From Campylobacteraceae bacterium (GTDB lineage Bacteria; Campylobacterota; Campylobacteria; Campylobacterales; Sulfurovaceae), in NCBI GenBank assembly GCA_027024155.1, contig JALVTE010000109.1:1-64000 (forward strand): a DNA stretch of 64,000 bases, read 5' to 3'. This document shows positions 1 to 8,402 of this stretch, piece after piece. How positions within the stretch are numbered: position 1 is the first letter of the stretch; every line of letters begins with the position of its first letter. Both the position numbers and the translations under genes were made by a program. The notes under the pieces are model-generated. The model had not been told where the DNA came from. It did no database searches and saw only the letters and a list, made by a program, of their open reading frames with translations.

Positions 1-17
1 ATATCCATCCTTAGTTG

Positions 18-61
18 AAAAAGTCGCACCCAATAGGTGAAAGTTTGAAGTGTGACTTTTT
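18..61. terminator. Hairpin, likely terminator of a gene left of the window
   Basis: A 12-bp stem (AAAAAGTCGCAC pairing with GTGTGACTTTTT, one G-T wobble) with a roughly 20-base loop. The A-rich side and T-rich side would give a terminator-like structure on either strand. No coding sequence is visible between it and the left window edge, so the gene it serves is unknown. Its GTCGCAC core recurs at 16902 and 57119, so it may also be a repeat fragment. Confidence 0.45.
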
Positions 62-151
62 CGCTTTGAAGTACCTAATTATAGAGCAAGTTGGCTTGTT
101 GTCTAATTTGGTATGGAATTATTGGGGCTAAAAATAGATGATACCCACAAC

Positions 152-280
152 ATCTCTAGCTTTAATAACAGGCTAGGCACACTTTTACAGTCTAGCCGAA
201 GCTAATTCAAGAAAGAGTAACGACGCATAGGCGGAAAGCTAGAGATAGCCTTCGGATAGATATTACCTATTAGTATAGGT
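152..280. other. Structured non-coding element with nested stems
   Basis: A perfect 12-bp inverted repeat (ATCTCTAGCTTT at 152-163 with AAAGCTAGAGAT at 235-246) encloses an 8-bp hairpin (GGCTAGGC with GTCTAGCC, one wobble, 11-base loop). It is followed by a 6-bp hairpin (ACCTAT-TAGT-ATAGGT, 265-280). No open reading frame covers it. I compared it by eye with tmRNA, RNase P RNA, SRP RNA and the cobalamin riboswitch consensus and found no match. It could be a structured RNA or a decayed palindromic repeat. Confidence 0.4.
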
Positions 281-290
281 GCCCTACAAG

Positions 291-532
291 TAATTAAGTT
301 AAGGAATTTACTTCCATAAATTGTAGTAAATTTAAAGCTCACCATCTCAGTCATTCTTAGTAGAGCGAAGAATCTAGTTTAAACGGCTGTAAAGCTAATA
401 GTTTATCTCGGCTTTTTAAGTTAGATTCTTCGCATACGCTCAGAATGACTGCGATGGTAAATATTTTCATCACTTCTGGCTTTGAGCTTAAAGCCAAGAT
501 ATGGATATGAAATCCTTAACTTAACGCCATTA
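291..532. repeat. MITE-like nested palindromic element, copy 1
   Basis: The outer inverted repeats are TTAAGTTAAGGA (left) and TCCTTAACTTAA (right). Inside lies a second inverted repeat, about 342-457, with arms of the type AGTCATTCT..GCGAAGAATCTA and TAGATTCTTCGC..AGAATGACT. The interior (TTTAAACGGCTGTAAAGCTA and onward) is nearly identical, in reverse complement, to the interior of the copy at 32296-32551. There is no coding sequence. It lies between the structured element to its left and the 3' end of the thioredoxin-like gene. Confidence 0.8.
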
Positions 533-589
533 AAGGTGCCCTAAAGTTTTACAAGAAATCTAATATAGAATATAACAAGATAATAACTT

Positions 590-907
590 TTAAGAGAATA
601 ATATTTCGTACGGTCTTTTTATCTTTTCTACTAAAGAAGCTATACTTACTGCCCTACCCTCTCGTGCAAACTCTTTAGCTCCTAAGAATACAATAGTAGT
701 AGGAATAGAGAATACACTAAAATTAGCTGCTATTTCTTGTGAATTTTTTGCATCTATATAAACTTGTTTTATTTTAGGGAAGTTATCTTCAAAAGCCACT
801 TTTATCTTTGGCTTCAAAGCATCGCAAACAGCACAATTATCACCCCAAAAGTATAACAGTACACCATCCTCTTTCTCTATTAAATCTTTTATCTCTTCTA
901 AAGTCAT
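590..907 (-). CDS. Thioredoxin-like disulfide reductase, CAVC type
   Basis: A 105-residue cytosolic thioredoxin-fold protein with no signal peptide. The motif WGDNCAVC puts a redox dithiol at Cys25 and Cys28, and SIPTT near residue 70 supplies the cis-proline loop. CAVC differs from the CGPC of housekeeping thioredoxin, so the partner is unknown; it could be a specialised reductase or a thiol chaperone. It is the last gene of a minus-strand series (transpeptidase, hydrolase, murF, this gene), separated from murF by a heptad-repeat array. The family is clear; the specific role is not. Confidence 0.8.
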   Translation of the reverse strand: MTLEEIKDLIEKEDGVLLYFWGDNCAVCDALKPKIKVAFEDNFPKIKQVYIDAKNSQEIAANFSVFSIPTTIVFLGAKEFAREGRAVSIASLVEKIKRPYEILFS

Positions 908-936
908 TTATAATCCTCCAACAATAAACTATCTCA

Positions 937-985
937 ACCATTAACCAACAACTATCAACTATCAACTATCAACTATTAACTATCA
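937..985. repeat. Heptameric tandem array (AACYATY x7)
   Basis: Seven contiguous 7-bp units (AACCATT, AACCAAC, AACTATC x3, AACTATT, AACTATC) fill the gap between murF and the thioredoxin-like gene. The unit drifts in sequence but the phase is kept exactly. Confidence 0.85.
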
Positions 986-995
986 ACAGCTTCGC

Positions 996-2432
996 CTAAA
1001 CGAAGCTAGGAGCATCATTAGCAAACAAAATCAAATCGCCAGCTCTTGTGTTTTGTGCTAAGAAACTCTCGAACTCTGATTTATCTTTTAAGTGCATTAA
1101 TTTATCACTATCTACATACTCTTTAAATATTTCGTAATTTAAATCGCCTGTTACAACTACTAAATCAAACACTTCATTTGCTCTTTTGGCTACCTTAATA
1201 TTTAAATTATCATCAACCTCTACAAGCCCTGGTGTTATTACAACTTTTCTGCCATCGTAAGTAGAAGCCAAATCGAAAGATGATAGCATACCATCTATAT
1301 TGCCATTAAAGCTATCATCAATAATAAGCTTGCCACCTGCCTCTATCTTTTGCAATCTATGCTCTACTGGTTGTAGCTCTTTCAAAGCCTCTTTAATCTG
1401 CTCCTCTTCTACACCTAACTCTTTAGCAACTTTTATAGCAGCTGCTAAGTTTACAGCATTGAAATCGCCTAAGATATTAGCACAGTAGTAGTTATCATCT
1501 AAACTAAAACATACGCCATCTAGTGTTGCTTTAATATCTTTTATATCGTGTCCAAAAAGCTCTATTTTAGGGTTACTAGATTTTACATTTGCACTTATAT
1601 GTACCCAGGCATGCTCTAATCTATTGCTTTTTGTAATCTCCATTTTTGTATTTCTAATACGCTCTAGCGACTTAAAATACTCTATATGTGCTGGTCCAAT
1701 AGTTCCAACTACTGCATATTGTGGGTTTACTACTTTTGTAATATCTAATATATCGCCAACCTCTCTAGCCCCCATTTCTACTACATAGACTTCGGCACTA
1801 TCTGGTAAGTCAACATTTATATCTTTTATAACACCACCAAGCGTATTTACCGAACGAGGAGTAGCATAAACATTATACTTTTTAGATAGAAGATGTGCAA
1901 TAAAGTTTTTCATACTTGTCTTACCATAACTTGCTGTTACACCTACTATTTTTAAATTTTCTCTTTCATCTAATTTATCTATTGCTCGGTTTTTAAAGCC
2001 TGCAAAAAGAATCTTCTCTATAATTACCGATACAATCCAAGCTAGCAAAATTGGCACAAGTACAAGTGTTGTCTTAGTAACAAAAAATGTAAATAGTGCA
2101 AAACCAATAAGCAGTGCAAAAAATCTTTTTACTCTACCTGTAAAAACTAAAGGTTTATCCTGTTTTTTATACCAAAAATATAGAGCAATAGCATAAACAA
2201 TTAGCAAAATTGGTTGATAAATTTTTAAATTAGCAAAGCTCAAAGCTTCATAAGCTGCAAATGGAACTAAAAAGTAAAATATATTCCAAAGTGGCTTAGT
2301 GTGATGAAAAATTGCTCTATTTAACTTGTAACTATACCACTGCATAGTTGTCATAAAGTAGTATCCAATAAGTAATACAAATAGTATATATGTAATTAAA
2401 ATAGTTATACTGTTATTTAATATTTCAGTCAT
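996..2432 (-). CDS. murF: MurF-type Mur ligase with N-terminal membrane domain
   Basis: UDP-MurNAc-tripeptide:D-Ala-D-Ala ligase, the last cytoplasmic step of the peptidoglycan pentapeptide. Residues 1-145 hold about five hydrophobic segments. The Mur ligase central domain starts with the P-loop GVTASYGKTS (164-173) and continues with the VEMGAREVGDI and GTIGPAHIEYF motifs; the C-terminal domain has DDSFNGN. The 478-residue length and membrane anchor fit Campylobacterota MurF rather than the soluble E. coli form. The start overlaps the end of the upstream hydrolase by 8 bp, so the pair is probably translationally coupled. Another amino-acid ligase of the Mur family is the only realistic alternative. 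Confidence 0.85.
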   Translation of the reverse strand: MTEILNNSITILITYILFVLLIGYYFMTTMQWYSYKLNRAIFHHTKPLWNIFYFLVPFAAYEALSFANLKIYQPILLIVYAIALYFWYKKQDKPLVFTGRVKRFFALLIGFALFTFFVTKTTLVLVPILLAWIVSVIIEKILFAGFKNRAIDKLDERENLKIVGVTASYGKTSMKNFIAHLLSKKYNVYATPRSVNTLGGVIKDINVDLPDSAEVYVVEMGAREVGDILDITKVVNPQYAVVGTIGPAHIEYFKSLERIRNTKMEITKSNRLEHAWVHISANVKSSNPKIELFGHDIKDIKATLDGVCFSLDDNYYCANILGDFNAVNLAAAIKVAKELGVEEEQIKEALKELQPVEHRLQKIEAGGKLIIDDSFNGNIDGMLSSFDLASTYDGRKVVITPGLVEVDDNLNIKVAKRANEVFDLVVVTGDLNYEIFKEYVDSDKLMHLKDKSEFESFLAQNTRAGDLILFANDAPSFV

Positions 2433-3159
2433 TTATATCCTTCAACTCAAGAGCAATCTGCTCGCTAATATATTTAGAATTATTTAAAAAGAAAAAGTGG
2501 TCGCCTGCTAACTCATAAAGTTTACTATTTGGTATTATACTTTGTATCTTTTTAGCAGTCCAAAGTGGTGTTGCTGTATCATCTATACCCCAAAATAGCA
2601 GAGCTTTGCCATTGATATTATGAAAATTCTCTTCAAACTCTTCATCTACAACATTTTTAAATGTCTCATACATTGCTTGGTTCATCTCTTTAGCATCGCT
2701 AGATACAAAGAGTTTACGAATTTTTTGCACACCAAATGGTTTAAGTAGTTTAAATATTGCTATTTTAGCTTTTACACTAAATGGCTTAGGTACTAAAACT
2801 CCTGCACTAGAGAGCAGTATCAAACAATCAGGCTTTAAAAGTGTTGCAACTTTACCACCGAAAGAGTGCCCAGCAATGGCTTGCGGTGTTGCAGCAATTT
2901 TTTCTAAAAATAGTTTAACAATATCTGCATAGTCCTGAGTTGTTAAAACCATATTTTCGTTAGGCGATTGCCCAAAACCTGGCATATCTAAATAGATATG
3001 TTTAAAATCATTTAAGTAGCTACCAAAAGCTTGTTGCATTATCTCTTTATTACTTCCCCAACCATGCAAGAAAAGAATACTCTGCTCTTTTGTTGGGTTT
3101 TTAATTAAATAAGAAAGAGAAAAGTTCTCTCCCTTATAATCTAGCTCGCTTATTGCCAT
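2425..3159 (-). CDS. Alpha/beta hydrolase
   Basis: A 244-residue alpha/beta-hydrolase fold protein. HGWG near residue 32 is the oxyanion-hole region, GHSFGGK is the nucleophile elbow with catalytic serine, and a late GDHFFFL supplies the histidine. There is no signal peptide, so it acts in the cytoplasm. It lies between an L,D-transpeptidase lipoprotein (6 bp upstream) and murF (8-bp overlap), so its expression is tied to cell-wall synthesis. The substrate cannot be read from the sequence; members of this fold next to mur genes are usually annotated only as hydrolases. The ATG start follows an AGAGAG ribosome-binding site. Confidence 0.8.
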   Translation of the reverse strand: MAISELDYKGENFSLSYLIKNPTKEQSILFLHGWGSNKEIMQQAFGSYLNDFKHIYLDMPGFGQSPNENMVLTTQDYADIVKLFLEKIAATPQAIAGHSFGGKVATLLKPDCLILLSSAGVLVPKPFSVKAKIAIFKLLKPFGVQKIRKLFVSSDAKEMNQAMYETFKNVVDEEFEENFHNINGKALLFWGIDDTATPLWTAKKIQSIIPNSKLYELAGDHFFFLNNSKYISEQIALELKDIND

Positions 3160-3164
3160 ACTCT

Positions 3165-4439
3165 CTATTTCCCCGTTTCAACCATCTTAGTAGGAACTCT
3201 TAATTTTGTCATTTTATCAAAACCATAAATATCTGGATAGAAATTAACAACCCCATTTTCTACATACGCGGTTAAGTATACAATATGTACAGGAATATAT
3301 TGAGATAAACTTACATACTTTGTTTTTTTAGCTTTAAGAATTTTTCCAACTTCTTCAAACTTCTGTTTTGTATAAGATGTAGATAAGTGACTTAGTAACT
3401 TAAGAGGTTTCTCTAATCTAACACAACCATGACTATAAGCTCTTAATTGGCGAGAGAATAGCCCTTTAGAGTTGGTATCATGCATATATACTGAGAATCT
3501 ATTAGGGAACATAAATTTAACGCTTCCCAATGCATTATGACTAGATGCTTGCTCAATAATTTTATATGGTAACTCCCTTGTAGACCACTCTGGTGTTAAA
3601 TATTTCTTCCAGTCTACATTTGATGGATTAACTGTTGGAGAGTCTGGTGCATAATCTTTTTTAACAACCATATGGTGTCGTTTTAAATAACTTTTGTCTC
3701 TAATAATTGCAGGTATCACCTCTTTTCTTGCAATATTATCTGGGACATTCCATGTTGGGTGTACTGTAATATATTTCATCATACTACTAAAGATAGGGGT
3801 TTGCCATGTCTGTCTTCCGACAACAACTTTAAACTCCATTGTTTTTTGCCCATTTTCAAAAAATCTAAATTTATACTCTGGAACATTTATAAGTACGTAT
3901 GTATCCCAACCTGTTGGTTTTAGTAGCTTAACTCTCTCGATATTTTGTTTTATTTTATACTTTTGAACTGGAGATACAGCAGCATTATAAGCATTAATCA
4001 ATGGAAAAAACTGAGGCATTTGTGGAACATATGGGTCTAAAATAGAACTTATTTTTGCACCAGATTTTAGCTTAGCCATAATATCACTATCACTTACATA
4101 TTCATTATAAAATTCATAATGAGTCTTAATATTTTGTGCCTCTTTTGCTCTGATAGCGGCTTTAAAAGCTTCTTGGTCAATACAACCATTTGCTAAATTC
4201 TCTGTATACTTTACTAAAATTTTGTTTAATATTTTATCATCTTTAGTCTGCTGATACTGTGCAATCATTGGTTGTAAATCACAAACCGAAGAGTACTTAT
4301 CTTCTTGTAAAATTTGCATAAACTCACTCTTTTGTGCATCGCTCCAACTTGTACTACCAGCTGTAGTTCCTAAACCATTACATCCAGATATAACAAATGC
4401 AGATACTGCAGCAAATGCTATCGAATATTTCAATTTCAT
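3165..4439 (-). CDS. L,D-transpeptidase (YkuD family) lipoprotein
   Basis: An exported, lipid-anchored murein L,D-transpeptidase or carboxypeptidase. The N terminus is a lipoprotein signal ending in the lipobox ISGC with Cys20 as acylation site. Residues 20-170 form a helical region of the type that precedes the catalytic domain in YcbB-like enzymes. The YkuD domain spans roughly 180-370, with MHDTN (319-323) and the active-site SHGCVR (Cys339). It probably crosslinks or trims peptidoglycan peptides in the periplasm. It is the first gene of the set leading into the hydrolase and murF. The exact activity (3-3 crosslinking or trimming) is not decided by sequence. Confidence 0.88.
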   Translation of the reverse strand: MKLKYSIAFAAVSAFVISGCNGLGTTAGSTSWSDAQKSEFMQILQEDKYSSVCDLQPMIAQYQQTKDDKILNKILVKYTENLANGCIDQEAFKAAIRAKEAQNIKTHYEFYNEYVSDSDIMAKLKSGAKISSILDPYVPQMPQFFPLINAYNAAVSPVQKYKIKQNIERVKLLKPTGWDTYVLINVPEYKFRFFENGQKTMEFKVVVGRQTWQTPIFSSMMKYITVHPTWNVPDNIARKEVIPAIIRDKSYLKRHHMVVKKDYAPDSPTVNPSNVDWKKYLTPEWSTRELPYKIIEQASSHNALGSVKFMFPNRFSVYMHDTNSKGLFSRQLRAYSHGCVRLEKPLKLLSHLSTSYTKQKFEEVGKILKAKKTKYVSLSQYIPVHIVYLTAYVENGVVNFYPDIYGFDKMTKLRVPTKMVETGK

Positions 4440-4526
4440 ACTAACCCCTATAAATAATTGTCTCTATTTTACCCAAATATACAAAAAAAAAGCTTTTTTG
4501 ATTATATACAAAATTTATTAGTTGCA

Positions 4527-5666
4527 TTATCCATTTATATAATCTGCACAAGCTTTTGCACTACTAAATGCCCACTGAAAATTAAAGCCTCCTAATCTCC
4601 CTGTAACATTTAAAACTTCTCCTATAAAAAAAAGATTGTTTACCTTTTTACTCATTAAGCTATCACTATCTACTTCAAAAGTATCGACTCCGCCTTTTGT
4701 TACTTCAGCTTTTGTATAACCAAAGTTTCCTGCTGGAGCAAATTTATAACTCTTCAGAGTCTCTAAATTCTTCCACTCCTCTTTAGCTAATCTATTTGCA
4801 TTTTTATCTTTTATCTCTAATTTTTTCAACAATGCCATAGCTACTCTTTTTGGAAGTGGCAGAAGATTAGATAACATCTTGGTACTATTTTTTAACTCTT
4901 TTATTTCAAGATTTGGTAAAAAGTCAATCTCTAAAAAACCTTTCTCCCAAAACAGAGAAGCATTCAAAACTACAGGTCCACTAATACCTTTGTGAGCAAA
5001 CAGCATAGAGCCTTTAAACTCTTTACCATCTACTTTTATAGCAACTTCTACACTTACACCACTTAGCTCTTTAAAAAAAGCTTCGCTAGGCTGTAGAGTA
5101 AATCCTACTAATGCCGGTTTTGTATCTATTATTGTATGTCCAAAGCTCTTTGCTATTTCGTAACCTATTGGGCTTGCACCAATTTTAGCAAAGCTTAAAC
5201 CACCGCTTGCAACTATTAAGTTTTTTGCTTTAAATTTACCGATATTTGTAGTAACTTCAAAAATATCACTCTTCTTTACTACACTTAATACTTCGCAGTT
5301 TAATTTTGTTCTAACTTCTTTAATCTCTTTTTTTAAAATAGTTAAAATTTCGCTAGAACTACTCTTGCAAAAATACTCTGTACTATTTTTTATACTAAAC
5401 TCTAATCCTCTATTTTTAAAGAATTTAAGGAGCCATCTGTTGTTATATTTTTTAATATTGTTTTTTATAAAACTACAATCAGCTAAATAATCGCTACAAC
5501 TAATATTTTTGTTTGTAAAGTTACATCTACCGCCACCAGATATTGCTATTTTAGCTCCTAACTGGCTATTATGCTCTATTAATAGTATACTCTTTTTACT
5601 GTTTAAATTAGCAGCCAACATTAAACCACTAGCACCACCACCGATTATAATATTTTCATATACCAT
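4527..5666 (-). CDS. BaiN/HI0933-family FAD-dependent oxidoreductase
   Basis: A 379-residue flavoprotein of the HI0933/YhiN/BaiN family. The FAD-binding Rossmann motif IIGGGASGLMLA lies at residues 6-17, GGGRCNFTN around 44-52 is the family signature, and the C-terminal FIGEVLNVTGRLGGFN closes the FAD site. Only BaiN of Clostridium (bile-acid dehydroxylation) has a proposed substrate, so the natural reaction here is unknown. It overlaps the end of ruvA by 1 bp and probably shares its transcript. There is no signal peptide. Confidence 0.85.
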   Translation of the reverse strand: MVYENIIIGGGASGLMLAANLNSKKSILLIEHNSQLGAKIAISGGGRCNFTNKNISCSDYLADCSFIKNNIKKYNNRWLLKFFKNRGLEFSIKNSTEYFCKSSSSEILTILKKEIKEVRTKLNCEVLSVVKKSDIFEVTTNIGKFKAKNLIVASGGLSFAKIGASPIGYEIAKSFGHTIIDTKPALVGFTLQPSEAFFKELSGVSVEVAIKVDGKEFKGSMLFAHKGISGPVVLNASLFWEKGFLEIDFLPNLEIKELKNSTKMLSNLLPLPKRVAMALLKKLEIKDKNANRLAKEEWKNLETLKSYKFAPAGNFGYTKAEVTKGGVDTFEVDSDSLMSKKVNNLFFIGEVLNVTGRLGGFNFQWAFSSAKACADYING

Positions 5667-6226
5667 TACAATCTTTGCATCTTTTTAAGACCAATTTTTA
5701 CAAGCTCTTGTACAGTTCCACTCTCGCCATTTAGTGCTTTTTTGATTGCATCTTTCTTAAAACCTAAAGACTCTAGTGCCATTGTTGCTTCTAGTATATC
5801 ACTGCCTGCACTACTCTGCTCGCCATCGCCACTAACTATAAAGTCTGCAAGCTCTACCAAAATTCTACTAGCCGCTTTTGGTCCAATACCAGGAACTCTC
5901 TTTAGCATTCCTACATCTTTAGCACTTACAATTTTTGCAAATGTCTCTGGTGTAAAGGTAGAGCAAACTGCCAAGCCAACTTTTGGACCAACACCATTGA
6001 TTTTAAGAAGCGTATCAAACATCTTCTTTTCATCTTTGCTAATAAAACCAAACAGTAAATTTGCATCTTCACGTATTATTTGTGTAACAAACAGCTTTGC
6101 ACTGTCGCCACTAATTGCATTAGAGCTATTAACCGATACATTAACTTCGTAAGTTAAGCCATTTATAAAAATATGCAAAAGTGTCGGCTCTTTATATACT
6201 ATTTTGCCCTCTATTCCTACTATCAA
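5666..6226 (-). CDS. ruvA: Holliday junction branch migration protein RuvA
   Basis: The DNA-binding subunit of the RuvAB complex, 186 residues. It shows the N-terminal OB-fold ([15 protein letters not shown]), two helix-hairpin-helix motifs ([12 protein letters not shown] and [12 protein letters not shown]) and the small C-terminal RuvB-contact domain ([15 protein letters not shown]). The length is normal. It is divergent from murJ with 67 bp between the starts and is followed with 1-bp overlap by the BaiN-like gene. No ruvB or ruvC is in the window. Confidence 0.95.
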   Translation of the reverse strand: MIVGIEGKIVYKEPTLLHIFINGLTYEVNVSVNSSNAISGDSAKLFVTQIIREDANLLFGFISKDEKKMFDTLLKINGVGPKVGLAVCSTFTPETFAKIVSAKDVGMLKRVPGIGPKAASRILVELADFIVSGDGEQSSAGSDILEATMALESLGFKKDAIKKALNGESGTVQELVKIGLKKMQRL

Positions 6227-6293
6227 AACAATACCTTTAACTTTTTTAGTATTTTATAGTTATAATTCTTGCAAAAAGGTAAATTAATTCACT

Positions 6294-7700
6294 ATGCGTA
6301 TAAAATCGATATTTTCAAACAGTGGCGGTATATTTTTCTCTAGGATATTTGGTTTTATTCGAGATTTAACAATGGCTTCTATTTTGGGAGCAAATGTATA
6401 CAGTGATATTTTTGCCGTTGCCTTCAAACTACCAAACCTATTTAGAAGAATCTTTGCAGAGGGTGCATTTACTCAAAGTTTTATGCCATCATTTATTGCC
6501 GCTAGATATAAGACAATCTTTAGTGCCAAAGTTCTTGCAACTCTTTTAGCTTCGATTATAATATTATCTATTATTGTAAATCTATTTCCATATCAAATAA
6601 CAAAACTTTTAGCACCTGGTTTCAAAGATAGTACATTAATTCTTGCCGCTAAATATGTTGCTATACAATTTTGGTATCTACCACTTATCTTTTTAGTTAC
6701 CTATTTAGGTGCACTATTACAATATAAAGAGCATTTTGCTACAACAGCATTTGCTACAACCTTGCTAAATATAGCACTTATTATTGCTATGCTGCTATAT
6801 AAAGACTCTAGCAAAGAAGAGATACTAATGGCTCTAAGTTGGGGTGTAATTGCTGGTGGTGTTTTACAAGTAATAGTTCATTTAATTGTTGCAAAAAGAT
6901 TAAGAATTTTAAGAGTAGTTAAATTTGGATTTAACAATTTTAAAGCAAAAAGCGAAGAAGTAAGCAAAGATACAAAGCGTTTCTTCAAGAGCTTTTTTCC
7001 TGCAATTTGGGGTAATTCAACTCTGCAAATTATGTCGTTTTTAGATACTTGGCTAGCATCTTTTCTAGTTGCTGGCTCTATTAGCTACCTATACTATGCA
7101 AATAGAATATTCCAACTACCACTTGCACTATTTGCTATAGCGCTATCTATTGCGATATTCCCAACAGTCTCTAAAAAAATTAAAGCAAAAGAGGAGGCAC
7201 AAGCCCTCAGAGAGTTTAAAAGAGGCTTTTGGATTTTACTATATCTTTTAACTGCCTCTACAGTTGGGGGCATAATATTCTCTAAAGAGATAATTTGGCT
7301 ACTTTTTGAACGCGGTGCTTTTACTAGAGAAAATACTATAGATGTTGCCCTAGTTTTACAAATGTATCTAATCGGGCTTATACCATATGGACTCAATAAA
7401 CTCTTCGCTCTCTGGCTGTATGCGAACCACCAACAGGGCAAAGCAGCCAAAATTGCTACTATTTCACTCATTAGCTATGCCCTTTTTGCATTTTTATTAA
7501 TAAAACCATTAGGTGCACAAGGTTTAGCACTTGCTGGCTCTTTAACAGGCTTAGTAAGCTTTTTTTTAACAATTAAACATTTTGGGGTAGATAGAATGGT
7601 AAATATTGTCGATAAAAGCAGAACTTTTAAGTTTACAATCATTCTATCAACCTTTACTTTGTTACTTTTGATTATCAACATTCTATGGATACATATCTAA
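6294..7700 (+). CDS. murJ: Lipid II flippase MurJ
   Basis: A MOP-superfamily flippase that moves lipid II across the inner membrane for peptidoglycan assembly. It has 468 residues and about 12-14 hydrophobic segments. The N-terminal signature SGGIFFSRIFGFIRDLTMA and PNLFRRIFAEGAFTQSFMP near residues 46-64 is diagnostic for MurJ/MviN, including the essential arginines. A TATAAT -10 box lies at 6261-6266 and an AAGGT ribosome-binding site precedes the ATG. It is divergent from ruvA and followed about 100 bp later by hpf. Confidence 0.95.
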   Translation: MRIKSIFSNSGGIFFSRIFGFIRDLTMASILGANVYSDIFAVAFKLPNLFRRIFAEGAFTQSFMPSFIAARYKTIFSAKVLATLLASIIILSIIVNLFPYQITKLLAPGFKDSTLILAAKYVAIQFWYLPLIFLVTYLGALLQYKEHFATTAFATTLLNIALIIAMLLYKDSSKEEILMALSWGVIAGGVLQVIVHLIVAKRLRILRVVKFGFNNFKAKSEEVSKDTKRFFKSFFPAIWGNSTLQIMSFLDTWLASFLVAGSISYLYYANRIFQLPLALFAIALSIAIFPTVSKKIKAKEEAQALREFKRGFWILLYLLTASTVGGIIFSKEIIWLLFERGAFTRENTIDVALVLQMYLIGLIPYGLNKLFALWLYANHQQGKAAKIATISLISYALFAFLLIKPLGAQGLALAGSLTGLVSFFLTIKHFGVDRMVNIVDKSRTFKFTIILSTFTLLLLIINILWIHI

Positions 7701-7714
7701 TTTTGTCATAACTA

Positions 7715-7775
7715 TTTACTTTCAATTTATTTTAAGATATAATTTAAATTGTAAAGGGAGACAAGCTTCCCCTTT
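7715..7775 (+). promoter_or_regulatory. hpf promoter and leader hairpin
   Basis: A sigma-70-like promoter: TTTACT (7715-7720), a 17-bp spacer and TATAAT (7738-7743). The leader that follows folds into a short stem (AAAGGG at 7753-7758 with CCCTTT at 7770-7775) 24 bases upstream of the hpf ATG. No known riboswitch is recognised. Confidence 0.55.
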
Positions 7776-7799
7776 AGATAAAAAATTAAAGGATATACT

Positions 7800-8321
7800 A
7801 TGAACACAAGTATAGTAGGAAAAAATTTAGAGCTTACCGAGCCTATCAAGAATTACGCAGAGTCTGCTTTTGAAGCAATTAAGAAATACAACTTAGACAT
7901 TATTTCTGCAAATATGGTTCTATCAGACAGTAAAAAAGGTTTTTTCAGTGTTGAATTTGTAATTAATGTAAAAGATAAGCATACTGTTGTAATTACTCAA
8001 AGAGAAAAAGATTTATATGCAGCTATAGATTTAGCATTAGATAGAGCTAAAAAGAATTTAAGAAGATATGCTGACAAAATAAAAGATAACAATCACGAGG
8101 GCATTAAAGCATTAGACAATGGTGAAGCACCATTACCAGAAAAAGATGAAGATGGTGACGAGATAATCCCATTAGAACCAAAACTTTATAAGCCTTTAGA
8201 TTTCGAAGAGGCAAAATTAATGCTTGACGAATCAGAAGAGAACTTCTTTGTATTCTACGACATCGATGGAAATATGAGAGTTATTACAAAGCTAGACGAC
8301 GAACACTACGGACTATACTAA
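7800..8321 (+). CDS. hpf: Long-form ribosome hibernation promoting factor
   Basis: A 173-residue HPF/RaiA-family protein. The N-terminal S30AE domain (residues 1-100) binds in the decoding region of the 30S subunit. An acidic linker (PEKDEDGDEI) leads to a C-terminal dimerisation domain (about 123-173, PKLYKPLDFEEAKLMLDES). The long form is the type that makes 100S dimers on its own without RMF. It has its own promoter and a hairpin leader and forms a single-gene unit after murJ. Starvation control is likely from the family but not shown by the sequence. Confidence 0.92.
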   Translation: MNTSIVGKNLELTEPIKNYAESAFEAIKKYNLDIISANMVLSDSKKGFFSVEFVINVKDKHTVVITQREKDLYAAIDLALDRAKKNLRRYADKIKDNNHEGIKALDNGEAPLPEKDEDGDEIIPLEPKLYKPLDFEEAKLMLDESEENFFVFYDIDGNMRVITKLDDEHYGLY

Positions 8322-8360
8322 TCCAACAAATTCCCGAACCCCGCGGGAACCCCTACCAAA

Positions 8361-8402
8361 AACAATCAACTATCAACCATTAACCATTAACCATCTACTA
8401 TT
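8361..8402. repeat. Heptameric tandem array (AACYATY x6)
   Basis: Six in-phase 7-bp units (AACAATC, AACTATC, AACCATT x2, AACCATC, TACTATT) between the convergent ends of hpf and the RlmI-like gene, touching the stop codon of the latter. Same unit family as the array at 937-985. Confidence 0.85.

Noticed and set aside
1-300. Possible tmRNA, RNase P RNA, SRP RNA or rRNA operon end
   Set aside because: None of the conserved core sequences of these RNAs could be found on either strand.
937-985. Possible CRISPR-like array
   Set aside because: Units are 7 bp with no spacers and no cas genes are in the window.
5742-6152. 136-residue plus-strand ORF over ruvA
   Set aside because: Shadow of ruvA, which has clear helix-hairpin-helix motifs.
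8331-8349. GC-rich hairpin (TTCCCG..CGGGAA) after hpf
   Set aside because: Only a 6-bp stem with a 7-base loop and no T-run; could terminate hpf but too weak to list as a feature.
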